NCBI RefSeq assembly: GCF_030812785.1
Contig: NZ_JAUSTJ010000003.1
Location: 372,001-436,000, forward strand
Length of the DNA: 64,000 nucleotides
Reading direction: 5' to 3'
DNA from: Sphingomonas kyeonggiensis
Lineage (GTDB): Bacteria; Pseudomonadota; Alphaproteobacteria; Sphingomonadales; Sphingomonadaceae
Below the pieces are notes generated by a model. The model was not told the origin of the DNA, did no database searches, and saw only the letters and a program-made list of their open reading frames with translations. Position numbers and translations under genes: made by a program. Positions 1-7,917 of this stretch are shown here, piece after piece (the stretch's first letter is position 1; each line of letters begins with the position of its first letter).

Positions 1-1
1 C

Positions 2-289
2 GAGCGGCCCGACGAGATCGGCGTCTCGGTCTCCTATCCGCTGCCGGGCACGGTGTTCCACGCGCGCGTGGTCGCGGAGCTCGGCGCGCGCCGCAACTGG
101 CGCGACACCGATGAGCTGGCGATGCTGTTCCAAGGCACCTTCGACACCGCCTTCTACCGGCTGGTGCGCGATGCGCTGCACGCCGATGTCGATACCGGAA
201 TGGTCGATGAGCTGCGCTGGCACGATCTCGCCCAGCGCGCCGATGCCCATCGCTCCGCCAGTCCCCTCCGCATGGAGCTGCGGGCATGA
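2..289 (+). CDS. Radical SAM protein, C-terminal fragment (5' cut by window)
   Basis: Only the last 95 codons are present, so the FeS cluster motif lies outside the window. The fragment opens with an I-G-V-S-V-S-Y-P-L-P-G-T stretch, followed by an N-W-R-D-T-D-E-L-A-M-L-F-Q-G-T-F segment. That pairing is typical of the C-terminal end of the radical SAM core in B12-binding radical SAM proteins (HpnJ/BchE-like group). Those enzymes use a 4Fe-4S cluster and SAM, often with cobalamin, for methylations or rearrangements at unactivated positions; the substrate here is unknown. Its TGA overlaps the next gene's ATG (ATGA), so it is the first visible member of the operon running to 6553. A second complete radical SAM gene lies three genes downstream. 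The family call is fairly secure; the reaction is not predictable. Confidence 0.75.
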   Translation, partial: ERPDEIGVSVSYPLPGTVFHARVVAELGARRNWRDTDELAMLFQGTFDTAFYRLVRDALHADVDTGMVDELRWHDLAQRADAHRSASPLRMELRA

Positions 290-1095
290 GCGTGGCGGCG
301 GACCTGCTGCCCGCCGGCGCGGCGTTCGACGCGATCGCCGGCGATTTCGATGCGCGCTTCGGCGCATGGCGCAGCGTCGAGGCCCAGCGCCGGGCGGTGC
401 GGAGCCAGCTGCTCGACCTCTTCCCCGAGGGCGCGCGCCTGCTCGAGATGGGTGGCGGCACCGGGATCGACGCGGCCTGGCTTGCGGCGCGCGGCCGCCG
501 GATCCTGCTCACCGATGCCTCCCCGGCGATGGTGGCGGAAGCGGCGTGCAAGCTCGGCCCGGAGGCGACGGAGGTGCTGGCGGTCGAGCAGCTCGATCGC
601 CTTGCCGAGCGGGGCGAGCGTTTCGACGGCGCCTTCTCCAATTTCGCCGCGCTCAACTGCGTCTCCGATCTCGCGCCGATGGGCCGCAGCCTCGCCCGCC
701 TGGTGCGGCCCGGCGGGCATGTCGCGCTGGTGGTCTTCGGCTGCTGCTGCCCGGGCGAGATGATCACCGAGGCGGCACGCGGGCGCTTCCGCAACATGCT
801 GCGCCGAGGCCGGACGGATGACGTACCCGCCTCGCTCGGCGGGCAGGCCTTCAGCGTGCGCTATCATCGCAAGCGGGCGATCGTCGCGGCGATGGCGCCG
901 GGGTTCCGCTATACCGGGCGTAGCGCGATCGGCCTGTTCGTCCCGCCCAGCGCCGCGGAGCCCTGGATCTCCCGCCACCCCCGGTTCCTTGCCGGGCTCG
1001 AGGCCATCGACAGGCACGCCGCACGCCGGCTCGCCTTGTTCGGCGATCACATCCTCTACCGGTTCGAGCGGCGCCGGGACGGGGACCCGGCATGA
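286..1095 (+). CDS. Class I SAM-dependent methyltransferase
   Basis: A 269-residue cytosolic protein with a class I methyltransferase fold. Motif I is L-L-E-M-G-G-G-T-G-I-D at about residues 47-57. An acidic motif II (L-L-T-D-A-S-P-A-M) follows, and a post-motif region near 125-150 contains R-P-G-G-H-V-A-L-V. The family transfers a methyl group from SAM to O, N or C of a small molecule; the acceptor cannot be read from sequence. The start is fixed by ATGA overlap with the preceding radical SAM gene, and its own stop overlaps the next methyltransferase in the same way. It has little visible similarity to the two other methyltransferases of the operon outside the SAM-binding motifs, suggesting three separate methylation steps rather than recent duplication. 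Confidence 0.85.
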   Translation: MSVAADLLPAGAAFDAIAGDFDARFGAWRSVEAQRRAVRSQLLDLFPEGARLLEMGGGTGIDAAWLAARGRRILLTDASPAMVAEAACKLGPEATEVLAVEQLDRLAERGERFDGAFSNFAALNCVSDLAPMGRSLARLVRPGGHVALVVFGCCCPGEMITEAARGRFRNMLRRGRTDDVPASLGGQAFSVRYHRKRAIVAAMAPGFRYTGRSAIGLFVPPSAAEPWISRHPRFLAGLEAIDRHAARRLALFGDHILYRFERRRDGDPA

Positions 1096-1898
1096 GCGCG
1101 CCGCTTGCCGACAGTCTCGAGCGCTTCCGCATCGACTATGCCGCACATCGCGCCGCGGAGGGGCGTGGCCTGGCGGAGACGGAGCTGCTCGCGCTTCCCT
1201 GGCTCGAAAGCGGCCCCATGGCCCGTCAATGGTCAGTCCGCGCCCGCACGTTCGAGGTCCTTCTCGCGCATGTGATGGCCCCGGTCGCACGGGCCGCGGG
1301 GCGGCCGTTGCGGGTGCTCGATCTCGGCGCCGGAAATGGCTGGCTCTCCTATCGGCTCGCATGCCGGGGACATGATTGCACTGCCGTCGATATCCGTGAC
1401 GATCGGGTGGACGGCCTCGGTGCGGCCGAGCCGCTTCGCGCACGGGCGCCCTTCGCCTGCTCCGTCGCGAGTTTCGACGCGTTGCCGATGGCCGATCACT
1501 TCGCCGATCTCACGATCTTCAATGCCGCGCTCCATTACGCGACCAGCCTGGACGAGACCCTGGCCGAGGCAGCGCGGGTGACGCGGCCCGGCGGCATGCT
1601 CGTCATTCTCGACTCCCCCTTCTACGCGAAGGACAGCCAGGGCGCGGCCATGGTCGCGGAGAAGCATGCCCATGCCGCCGAACGCTTCGGCACGCGCGCG
1701 CAGAGCCTGCTTGCGCTGCCGCACATCGAGTATCTGACCGCCGCCCGGCTAGCTGAGGCCTCGGCTCCCCTCGGCATCGCCTGGCGGCGGCGGCGCGTCC
1801 TCTATCCGCTCTGGTACGAGCTGCGTCCGCTCGTCGCGCGCCTGCGCGGCACCCGCGCACCCTCCCGCTTCGACATCTGGACCGCGCGAAACCCATGA
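1092..1898 (+). CDS. Class I SAM-dependent methyltransferase
   Basis: A 268-residue cytosolic protein. Residues 1-75 form a leader rich in Arg and Glu, then motif I V-L-D-L-G-A-G-N-G-W-L-S appears at about 76-87, an acidic loop V-D-I-R-D-D at about 98-103, and a Methyltransf_11-like post-I segment around residues 140-175 ending in R-P-G-G-M-L-V-I-L-D-S-P. It should bind SAM and methylate an unidentified small molecule. It overlaps both neighbours by four bases (ATGA), so translation of the three genes is probably coupled. Nothing in the sequence defines the acceptor. The C-terminal 60 residues are basic (a run W-R-R-R-R) and could be a substrate-binding cap. Confidence 0.85.
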   Translation: MSAPLADSLERFRIDYAAHRAAEGRGLAETELLALPWLESGPMARQWSVRARTFEVLLAHVMAPVARAAGRPLRVLDLGAGNGWLSYRLACRGHDCTAVDIRDDRVDGLGAAEPLRARAPFACSVASFDALPMADHFADLTIFNAALHYATSLDETLAEAARVTRPGGMLVILDSPFYAKDSQGAAMVAEKHAHAAERFGTRAQSLLALPHIEYLTAARLAEASAPLGIAWRRRRVLYPLWYELRPLVARLRGTRAPSRFDIWTARNP

Positions 1899-3418
1899 TC
1901 CTGCTGATCAACCCCCGGGCCACCCGCCCGAAGAACCGTCGCTTCCCGCTGAGCCTGATGGCGATCGGCGCCGCGCTCCCTGCCGGTACCGATTGGGAGA
2001 TACTGGACGGCAACCTGCCCGGCATGGACCTGTTCGCCAGCGCGGCGGCGATGATCGATGCGCGCGGGACAACGCCGGATCCGGTCCGCGCGATCGCCCT
2101 GACGGTGATGCCGGGCCCTCAGCTGGTGAGCGCCGTGCCGCTCTCCAAGGCGCTCAAGGCCCGTTATCCCGACATCCCGATCATCTGGGGCGGCTATTTC
2201 GGCAGCCTCTATCCCGCGCCGGTGCTCAACGCCCCCTATGTCGACTGGGTCGTGCGGGGGCAGGGGGAGCAGACCTTCCTCGAGCTGCTGGAGGTGATCG
2301 AGGGGCGGCGCGATCCCACCAGCGTGATGGGCCTCGCCTTCCGCCAGGCTGACGGATCGCACTGGATCGGGCCCGAGCGCAAATGGGTGGGACCGGACGA
2401 GCTGCGCGATCCGCCCTTTCACAAGATCGAAATCGGCACCTATCTGCACCCGACGATCATCGGCCGCCGCTCGGGCGTCTATCAGGCGTCGATCGGCTGC
2501 CCGTTCGGCTGCAGCTTCTGCGGGGTGATCTCGGTCTTCGGCCGCCGCGAAAAGGTGCAGTCGGCCGATCGCGTGGCGGCGAACCTGATGCCGCTGGTGC
2601 GCGACCACGGCATGGATTCGGTCCATTTCTACGACAACAACTTCTTCCTCAACGAGAAGCATGCCCGGGCGATCGGCGAGGCATTCCTGCCGCTGGGAAT
2701 AAGCTGGTGGTGCGAGGCGCGCGTCGACACGCTCTCGCGCTTCTCCGACGAGACCTGGGATCTGCTCCGCCGCGCCGGGATGAAGATGGTGTTCTGCGGC
2801 GCCGAGTCCGGATCGGACGAAGTGCTCAGGAAGATGTCGAAGGGCACCACCACCGAGCAGATCCTGACGGTTGCCGCCAAGACACGCCAGCACCGGATCA
2901 TCCCGGAATTCTCCTTCGTGTTCGGCGATCCCGACGAGCCCGAACGCGAGACGGACAATACGCTGCGCTTCATCCGCAAGCTGAAGGCGATCAATCCCGA
3001 GATGGAGCTGATCACCTATTTCTACACGCCCACGCCGCAGCGCGCCGCCACCTATGGCGATGTCGATCCGCTCACCGGCACGCCCACCGAGCTCGAGGAA
3101 TGGATCCAGCCCGACTGGGTCAACTGGATGACGCACGAGGACCCGCACCTTCCGTGGATGGACCGGCGGATCAAGGCGCGGGTGGAGAATTTCGAGCTGG
3201 TGCTCAAGAGCCGCTTCCCCTCCGTCCATGACGGCCGGACGCGGGCCTGGGGCAAGCTGGTCGGCCGGATTCTCGCCCTGCGCCGCTGGGCGCGCGAGGA
3301 TTATGCCGAGCCGGTGCTGCTCCGCAGCGTCCGCCGCCTGGCCCAGCGGGCGAGCGATGACCGCCAGGCCTATGGCCATCTCCGCCAGGGTGCCGACGAG
3401 CTGGATATCGCGGCATGA
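1895..3418 (+). CDS. B12-binding-type radical SAM protein
   Basis: A 507-residue cytosolic enzyme. The N-terminal 170 residues resemble the Rossmann-like cobalamin-binding domain of this class (opening M-I-L-L-I-N-P-R; later W-G-G-Y-F-G and V-V-R-G-Q-G-E-Q-T-F), although I see no DxHxxG motif. The radical SAM CxxxCxxC motif is C202-P-F-G-C206-S-F-C209, followed by the TIM-barrel half with D-N-N-F-F-L-N, W-W-C-E-A-R-V-D and a GAESG-type SAM-binding loop (F-C-G-A-E-S-G-S-D). Members methylate or rearrange unreactive carbons (hopanoid, bacteriochlorophyll and natural-product enzymes). It is ATGA-coupled to methyltransferases on both sides. The substrate is unknown. Two radical SAM proteins in one operon suggest two successive radical steps. 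Confidence 0.88.
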   Translation: MILLINPRATRPKNRRFPLSLMAIGAALPAGTDWEILDGNLPGMDLFASAAAMIDARGTTPDPVRAIALTVMPGPQLVSAVPLSKALKARYPDIPIIWGGYFGSLYPAPVLNAPYVDWVVRGQGEQTFLELLEVIEGRRDPTSVMGLAFRQADGSHWIGPERKWVGPDELRDPPFHKIEIGTYLHPTIIGRRSGVYQASIGCPFGCSFCGVISVFGRREKVQSADRVAANLMPLVRDHGMDSVHFYDNNFFLNEKHARAIGEAFLPLGISWWCEARVDTLSRFSDETWDLLRRAGMKMVFCGAESGSDEVLRKMSKGTTTEQILTVAAKTRQHRIIPEFSFVFGDPDEPERETDNTLRFIRKLKAINPEMELITYFYTPTPQRAATYGDVDPLTGTPTELEEWIQPDWVNWMTHEDPHLPWMDRRIKARVENFELVLKSRFPSVHDGRTRAWGKLVGRILALRRWAREDYAEPVLLRSVRRLAQRASDDRQAYGHLRQGADELDIAA

Positions 3419-4098
3419 GCGCGCTTTCCGTCCTTGACGGCTATCGGCTCTGGGCACCTACCTACAGCGCCGAGAATGCCGTCTCCGAGCTCGAGACCCG
3501 GCTGGTCGCCGAGATGACGCCGCCGCTTGCCGGGCTGCGCCTGCTCGATGCCGGTTGCGGCACCGGCCGCCGGCTGCTGGGATCGGGCGCGGCGACTGCG
3601 GTCGGCGTCGATCTGAGCCCGGAGATGATCGAGGCAGGGCAGGGCGCGCTCGGGCCCGAAGCGCGCATGCTGGTCGGCGATGTGCGGGCGCTGCCGCTTG
3701 CCGATGCCGGTTTCGATCTTGTGTGGTGCCGGCTGGTGATCGGCCATCTTCCGGAATGCGCCCGCGCCTATGCCGAGCTTGGCCGGGTCGCCGCGCCGGG
3801 CGCCCGGGTGATCGTCACCGATTTCCACCCCGCCGCGCACGAAGCGGGGCATCGCCGCACCTTCCGCCACGGTGATCAGGTCCATGAGGTCGAGCATTAT
3901 GTCCATGCGCTGGCGACGCATCGGGATGCCGCCGCGGCCGCGGGACTGCACCTTGCGGACATCCGGGAGGCACAGATCGGCCCGGCCGTACGGCCTTTCT
4001 ACGCGCAGGCCGGTCGGCTCGCGCTGTACGAGCAGCATCTGGGCCTCCCCGTGGTGCTCGCGCTCGCCTTCGAGAAGAAAGACCGATGCGGATCCTGA
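3415..4098 (+). CDS. Class I SAM-dependent methyltransferase (Methyltransf_11 type)
   Basis: A 227-residue cytosolic protein of UbiE/Methyltransf_11 type. Motif I is L-L-D-A-G-C-G-T-G-R-R at about residues 42-52, motif II has G-V-D-L-S-P-E-M-I (about 63-71), motif III has G-D-V-R-A-L-P-L-A-D (about 88-97), and L-G-R-V-A-A-P-G-A-R-V follows. A His-rich stretch (H-P-A-A-H-E-A-G-H-R-R) comes next, typical of the variable substrate-recognition region. It starts by ATGA overlap with the radical SAM gene and overlaps the amidohydrolase gene by 13 bases. Third methyltransferase of the operon; acceptor unknown. Confidence 0.87.
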   Translation: MSALSVLDGYRLWAPTYSAENAVSELETRLVAEMTPPLAGLRLLDAGCGTGRRLLGSGAATAVGVDLSPEMIEAGQGALGPEARMLVGDVRALPLADAGFDLVWCRLVIGHLPECARAYAELGRVAAPGARVIVTDFHPAAHEAGHRRTFRHGDQVHEVEHYVHALATHRDAAAAAGLHLADIREAQIGPAVRPFYAQAGRLALYEQHLGLPVVLALAFEKKDRCGS

Positions 4099-5180
4099 TC
4101 CGCACCCCGGACCGCGACGTCGCGATCGAACGGGGAAGGCTCGTCGAGCCGTCGGGCGATTTCGACGTCAGGCTCGATTTCGATCGGGGCCATGTGCGCC
4201 CGGGGCTGATCAATGCGCACGATCATCTCCACCGCAACCATTATGGCCGGCTGGGTGGGCAGCCCTATCCCGATGCCTATGCCTGGGCGCGGGACATCCA
4301 GCATCGTCACGCGGCGCGGATCGCCGAGGGGCGGACGCTGCCGCGTCGCGCGGCGCTGCTAGCCGGCGCCTGGAAGAACCTGTTCGCCGGCGTCACCACC
4401 GTCGTCCACCATGACCGGTGGGAGGGGGATTTCGAGCGGGACTTCCCGATCCGCGTGGCGCGCATCGCCTGCGCCGATTCGCTGGGTATGGTGCCCGCTC
4501 TCGCCATCCCCGCGGCCGAGCCGCGCTTCTGCCTGCACCTCGCGGAGGGCACCGGCGCACGCGCTGCACGCGAAGTCGAGGCGCTCGATCGCATGGGGCT
4601 GCTCTCGCGCCGGCTGATCGCCGTCCACGGCGTGGGCATCGAGGGCGAGGCGCTGGCCCGCTTCCACGCGTCCGGCGCAGCTCTGGTCTGGTGCCCGACC
4701 TCGAACCTGTTCCTCCTGGGGCGGACCGTTTCGCCGGCCCTGTTGCAGGGCGCCGACACCCTGCTCGGCAGCGATTCCTTGCTCAGCGGCGCCGGCGATC
4801 TGCTCGACGAGCTGCAGGCGGCGCGGGCGCTTGGCCTGCTCGACGACGCACGCCTGGCCGACGCGGTGGGGATCACCGCCGCGCGCCGGCTCGGCCTCCC
4901 CCTGCCTTCGCTGGATCCCGGCGCGCCTGCCGACATCATCGTGCTGACCCGGCCGCTGCTCGAAGCCCGGGCCGAGGATGTCGCGCTGGTGATCGTCGGC
5001 GGGGTGCCCCGGGTCGCGCGGCCCGATCTGGTGCCGGCGCTCGGCACGCTGGCGCTGGGCGGGGGCATCCGCCGGCAGGGCGGTATCGAGCGATGGACCA
5101 GTGGCCCGGTGGCCGGCGGCGTCCCGCCAGTGCCGGCGCATGCGGCAGAAATTCTCTCAACAGTGGGTGCAATCCAATGA
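4086..5180 (+). CDS. Amidohydrolase, ATZ/TRZ (cytosine/guanine deaminase-like) family
   Basis: A 364-residue cytosolic metal hydrolase. After a short N-terminal beta domain, R-P-G-L-I-N-A-H-D-H-L-H gives the HxH metal ligands H45 and H47. The segment C-L-H-L-A-E-G-T offers the third His, A-V-H-G-V-G-I the fourth, and L-G-S-D-S-L the metal-bound Asp, in the order expected for subtype III amidohydrolases (guanine deaminase, TrzN, AtzB). W-C-P-T-S-N-L-F is also characteristic of that group. The C-terminal beta domain ends with A-D-I-I-V-L. It is shorter than typical 430-470-residue members. It probably deaminates or hydrolyses a C-N bond in the product of the upstream enzymes; that link is inferred from operon position only. 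Its stop overlaps the next start (ATGA). Confidence 0.85.
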   Translation: MRILIRTPDRDVAIERGRLVEPSGDFDVRLDFDRGHVRPGLINAHDHLHRNHYGRLGGQPYPDAYAWARDIQHRHAARIAEGRTLPRRAALLAGAWKNLFAGVTTVVHHDRWEGDFERDFPIRVARIACADSLGMVPALAIPAAEPRFCLHLAEGTGARAAREVEALDRMGLLSRRLIAVHGVGIEGEALARFHASGAALVWCPTSNLFLLGRTVSPALLQGADTLLGSDSLLSGAGDLLDELQAARALGLLDDARLADAVGITAARRLGLPLPSLDPGAPADIIVLTRPLLEARAEDVALVIVGGVPRVARPDLVPALGTLALGGGIRRQGGIERWTSGPVAGGVPPVPAHAAEILSTVGAIQ

Positions 5181-6553
5181 CTCTTCCTGCCCGAATACCC
5201 ATTTTCGTCGCGCTGCTGCTGGCCGGCACCGCCCAGGCCCAGGCACAGACGCAGGCCGATCCCGCGCCGGCGCCCGTGCCCGAGGCGGCGGTCGCTGCCG
5301 ACCCCGCGCCCGATCAGGCACAGGAAAGCGTGCCTGCCGACACGGCGCCGCCTCCGCCCTCGACCGATATCCTCTCCGGGCGCACGCTTTCGATTCTGCT
5401 CGACGGCCGGCTGGTCGCCGCCAATGGCCATGAGCGCTTCTCCGATGGCGGCATGAGCATCACGCGCTTCTCCGGGGCGAAGGATGGCGGCTTCCGCGTC
5501 GAGCCACTGCCGATCGAGGCCGATCTGATCTGGACGCCGCGCTTCACCAACACGCTTTCGGGCAATGTCTCGGTCGCCTGGCAGCGCGACCAGGAAGATG
5601 ATGTCGACATCATCGAATCCTTCGTCACCTGGCTGCCGCCCCGCACCGGCAAGGTGAGCATCTCGGCCAAGGCCGGGCTCTACTGGCCCGAGATCTCGCT
5701 CGAGCATGCCACAGGCGGCGCGTGGAGCACGGTGCATACGATCACCCCTTCGGCGATCAACAGCTGGGTGGGGGAGGAGACCAAGGTCGTCGGCGCCGAG
5801 GTCACCCTGTCGGCGAGCCTTGGCAATCACGACATCTCGGCGACTGCGGGCGTGTTCGGCTTCAACGATACCTCGGGGACGCTGCTCTCGTTCCGCGGCT
5901 GGGCGCTCCACGATCTCAAGGCCACCATGTTCGGCCGGTTCCAGCTGCCGCCGCGCAACGATTTCATGAAGTTCGCCCAGGAAGGCGTGACCCGCTCGAC
6001 GATCGAGCTGGACGATCGCCCGGGCTTCTACGGGCGGATCGAGTGGCGGCCGCCCTCGTCCTTCTCGGTCAACGCCTTCTATTATGACAATCGCGGCGAT
6101 CCCGAGGTGTTCACGCCGAACAAGCAATGGGGCTGGCGGACCCGCTTCGCCAATCTCGGCCTGACCTTCGAGCCCGTGCAGGGCACGCGCATCCTGGCGC
6201 AGGGCATGTACGGCACCACCCAGATGGGCTTCAAGGAGCACGGAGTCTATTGGGTCGATACGCTCTACCAGTCCGCCTATGTCCTTGTCGCGCACGAGAT
6301 CGGGAAGGGCGAGGTCAGCGGCCGCGCCGAGTTCTTCAACACGCGCGAGCGTGGCAGCGAGATGAACCATGCTGACGAGAAGCAGGATGGCTGGGCGCTC
6401 ACCCTGGCCGGGCGCTGGGCGTTCACCAGCAAGCTGACCGGCTTCCTCGAAGTGCTGAACGTGCACAGCGACCGCGGCACCCGGGCGCGGCTCGGCCTGC
6501 CCGATGGCGAGACGCAGACGGTGGTCCAGGCATCGCTCCGCCTGCGCATCTGA
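5177..6553 (+). CDS. Outer-membrane beta-barrel (porin-like) protein
   Basis: A 458-residue exported protein. The signal peptide is residues 1 to about 22 (hydrophobic I-F-V-A-L-L-L-A-G followed by A-Q-A), then a Pro/Ala-rich linker to about residue 60. The rest alternates polar and aromatic residues with many D/E-W/Y pairs, as in porins, and ends in R-L-R-I. No plug domain or TonB box is visible, so it is not a TonB-dependent receptor. I do not recognise the exact family. The start at 5177 gives ATGA overlap with the amidohydrolase and places the signal peptide correctly; the long open frame further upstream is a shadow. As last gene of the operon it probably moves substrate or product across the outer membrane. 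A hairpin follows 12 bases after the stop. Confidence 0.7.
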   Translation: MTLPARIPIFVALLLAGTAQAQAQTQADPAPAPVPEAAVAADPAPDQAQESVPADTAPPPPSTDILSGRTLSILLDGRLVAANGHERFSDGGMSITRFSGAKDGGFRVEPLPIEADLIWTPRFTNTLSGNVSVAWQRDQEDDVDIIESFVTWLPPRTGKVSISAKAGLYWPEISLEHATGGAWSTVHTITPSAINSWVGEETKVVGAEVTLSASLGNHDISATAGVFGFNDTSGTLLSFRGWALHDLKATMFGRFQLPPRNDFMKFAQEGVTRSTIELDDRPGFYGRIEWRPPSSFSVNAFYYDNRGDPEVFTPNKQWGWRTRFANLGLTFEPVQGTRILAQGMYGTTQMGFKEHGVYWVDTLYQSAYVLVAHEIGKGEVSGRAEFFNTRERGSEMNHADEKQDGWALTLAGRWAFTSKLTGFLEVLNVHSDRGTRARLGLPDGETQTVVQASLRLRI

Positions 6554-6564
6554 AGTTCGGGAAT

Positions 6565-6594
6565 GCCGCCGCGCCTGGGGGAAGGCGCGGCGGC
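6565..6594. terminator. Bidirectional GC hairpin between convergent genes
   Basis: A perfect 11-bp stem (6565-6575 with 6584-6594, GCCGCCGCGCC arms) and an 8-base loop sit between the stop of the barrel gene (6553) and the stop of the convergent cupredoxin gene (6601). There is no strong T-run on either side, so intrinsic termination may be weak; the hairpin may also stabilise 3' ends. Confidence 0.6.
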
Positions 6595-6600
6595 GCCCGT

Positions 6601-6972
6601 CTATTGCGCGGCGACGGCCAGGGTGCCGCGCATCGCGGGGTGATAGATGCAGAAGAAGGCGATGTTCCCAGCCTTCTTGACGACCATGGAGACGCTCTGC
6701 CCCTGCTGGACGCGAACGTCGAAGCTCCGGTCGCGCGCGGTGGCGGTGTGCGCGACGGTATCGCGATTGACCCAGGTGATGGTGTCGCCGACCTTCACCC
6801 CGCTCGGCAGTTTGCCGAAGCTCATATTGGCCATCACCACCGTGTATTTCTGGGGCGGCGCCGGCGACCGGGCGGTTGCCGGCGTGCCGGCGGCGAGGGT
6901 CAGCAGCGCTGCGGCACCCGCGATCCGCAGCAGGCCGCGGCGAGGCAGATGGGCTTTTGGTAATTCGAGCAT
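6601..6972 (-). CDS. Tat-exported cupredoxin (plastocyanin/amicyanin-like)
   Basis: A 123-residue small blue-copper protein. The N-terminus has a twin-arginine leader (L-P-R-R-G-L-L-R-I-A-G followed by a hydrophobic Ala/Leu stretch and A-T-A). The mature domain shows G-D-T-I-T-W-V-N-R-D and an upstream copper His in V-A-H-T-A-T. The closing loop F-C-I-Y-H-P-A-M gives the Cys, second His and Met ligands. Cupredoxins carry electrons in the periplasm. The start at 6972 was preferred over more upstream frames because it places the RR motif correctly and has an AAGGGAG sequence about 9 bases ahead. It converges on the radical SAM operon but no functional link is shown. The 7008-7014/6981-6987 GGGAGCC inverted repeat lies in its leader region. 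Confidence 0.88.
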   Translation of the reverse strand: MLELPKAHLPRRGLLRIAGAAALLTLAAGTPATARSPAPPQKYTVVMANMSFGKLPSGVKVGDTITWVNRDTVAHTATARDRSFDVRVQQGQSVSMVVKKAGNIAFFCIYHPAMRGTLAVAAQ

Positions 6973-7128
6973 AGGCGATCGGCTCCCTTGGAAGGCGTCG
7001 CGCGATCGGGAGCCGGTCGGCAACGGGCGCGACGAGCACCAGCAATGCCCGTGGCGGAGACCGGCGGCCCGATCGCGTCGACCTGGGGTAAGTGCCGCCT
7101 TTGGACGACGGGGTTCAAAGCCTTGTGG

Positions 7129-7917
7129 TCAGAAGGGGAGAGATGCACCGAAGGTCAGCGCGGTCGCGCTGTGGCGGCGGCCGTAATAATAGTCGGTCCC
7201 GGGGCCGGCGCTGGACAGGCTGGCCCGCAGGTCGACCTTGCCCAGGCTGCGTCCGAGCGTCACCCGCCAGTCATAATGTTCGCGCCGCGCGTTGCGCGGC
7301 GGATCGTTGAGATAGGTCAGCAGGCCGACATGTCCGTTGAGCCGCCATTTTGGCGCGAGGTTGAGCGTGCCCTCCAGCTCGCCATACAGGGTGTACTTGT
7401 CCGGTCGGAAATAGTCGGGGGAATAATAGATGCGCGAGGAAATGCCCCGGGTTGCCATGCCGAGATAGAATTCGGTGTAATGCGTATCGCGGATGCCCCG
7501 GGCGTGGCGCGTATAGGCGTTGCGAACCACCCCGGCATCGATCGAAACGCTCGGGCTCACCCAGGTCGAATAGCCCGCATTGAGCTGATAGCCGAGCAGC
7601 ACCGGATCCGAATGCACGACACCCGCGGTCGCGGAGCCGTTCAGATAAAGCCCGGAGCGATGTTCATAGCCGAGGTCGATGGTCGCGGCGGGATCGCCGT
7701 TGCTCGCCGAATATCCCCGGAACCGCACGTCGCTTTCGACACTGATGCTGCCCGCGACCTGCGCCCCGGCCGGTGCGATCTGGCCGATGCCAAGCATTCC
7801 GATCGCCAGCGCCGCATACGATGGGCGGAAGACTTGTCTAGCGGTGCCCGGTCGCGCGGCGAAGCGCACACCCGCAATCGCAGCTCGCCGATACCGGCAG
7901 AACCGTTGCGCACGCAT
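7129..7917 (-). CDS. TorF-family putative porin (Gcw_chp/TIGR02001 type)
   Basis: A 262-residue outer-membrane protein. After a long basic n-region (about 33 residues) comes the hydrophobic core A-A-L-A-I-G-M-L-G-I-G and cleavage near A-P-A-G-A. The mature part begins with S-V-E-S-D-V-R-F-R-G-Y-S, the TorF/Gcw_chp signature (compare V-S-D-Y-R-Y-R-G-V-S in the paralogue at 37680-38393), followed by amphipathic strands ending in F-G-A-S-L-P-F with a C-terminal Phe. The start is uncertain: ATG at 7917 with GAGG upstream makes the gene overlap the protease gene by 80 bases, and the unusually long n-region may mean a later start. It is last in the sigma/anti-sigma/protease operon. Substrate unknown. 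Confidence 0.8.
   Translation of the reverse strand: MRAQRFCRYRRAAIAGVRFAARPGTARQVFRPSYAALAIGMLGIGQIAPAGAQVAGSISVESDVRFRGYSASNGDPAATIDLGYEHRSGLYLNGSATAGVVHSDPVLLGYQLNAGYSTWVSPSVSIDAGVVRNAYTRHARGIRDTHYTEFYLGMATRGISSRIYYSPDYFRPDKYTLYGELEGTLNLAPKWRLNGHVGLLTYLNDPPRNARREHYDWRVTLGRSLGKVDLRASLSSAGPGTDYYYGRRHSATALTFGASLPF

Noticed and set aside
4307..7045. A 912-codon minus-strand open frame over amidohydrolase, barrel and cupredoxin genes
   Set aside because: It crosses three genes with clear motifs in other frames and shows no protein family features.
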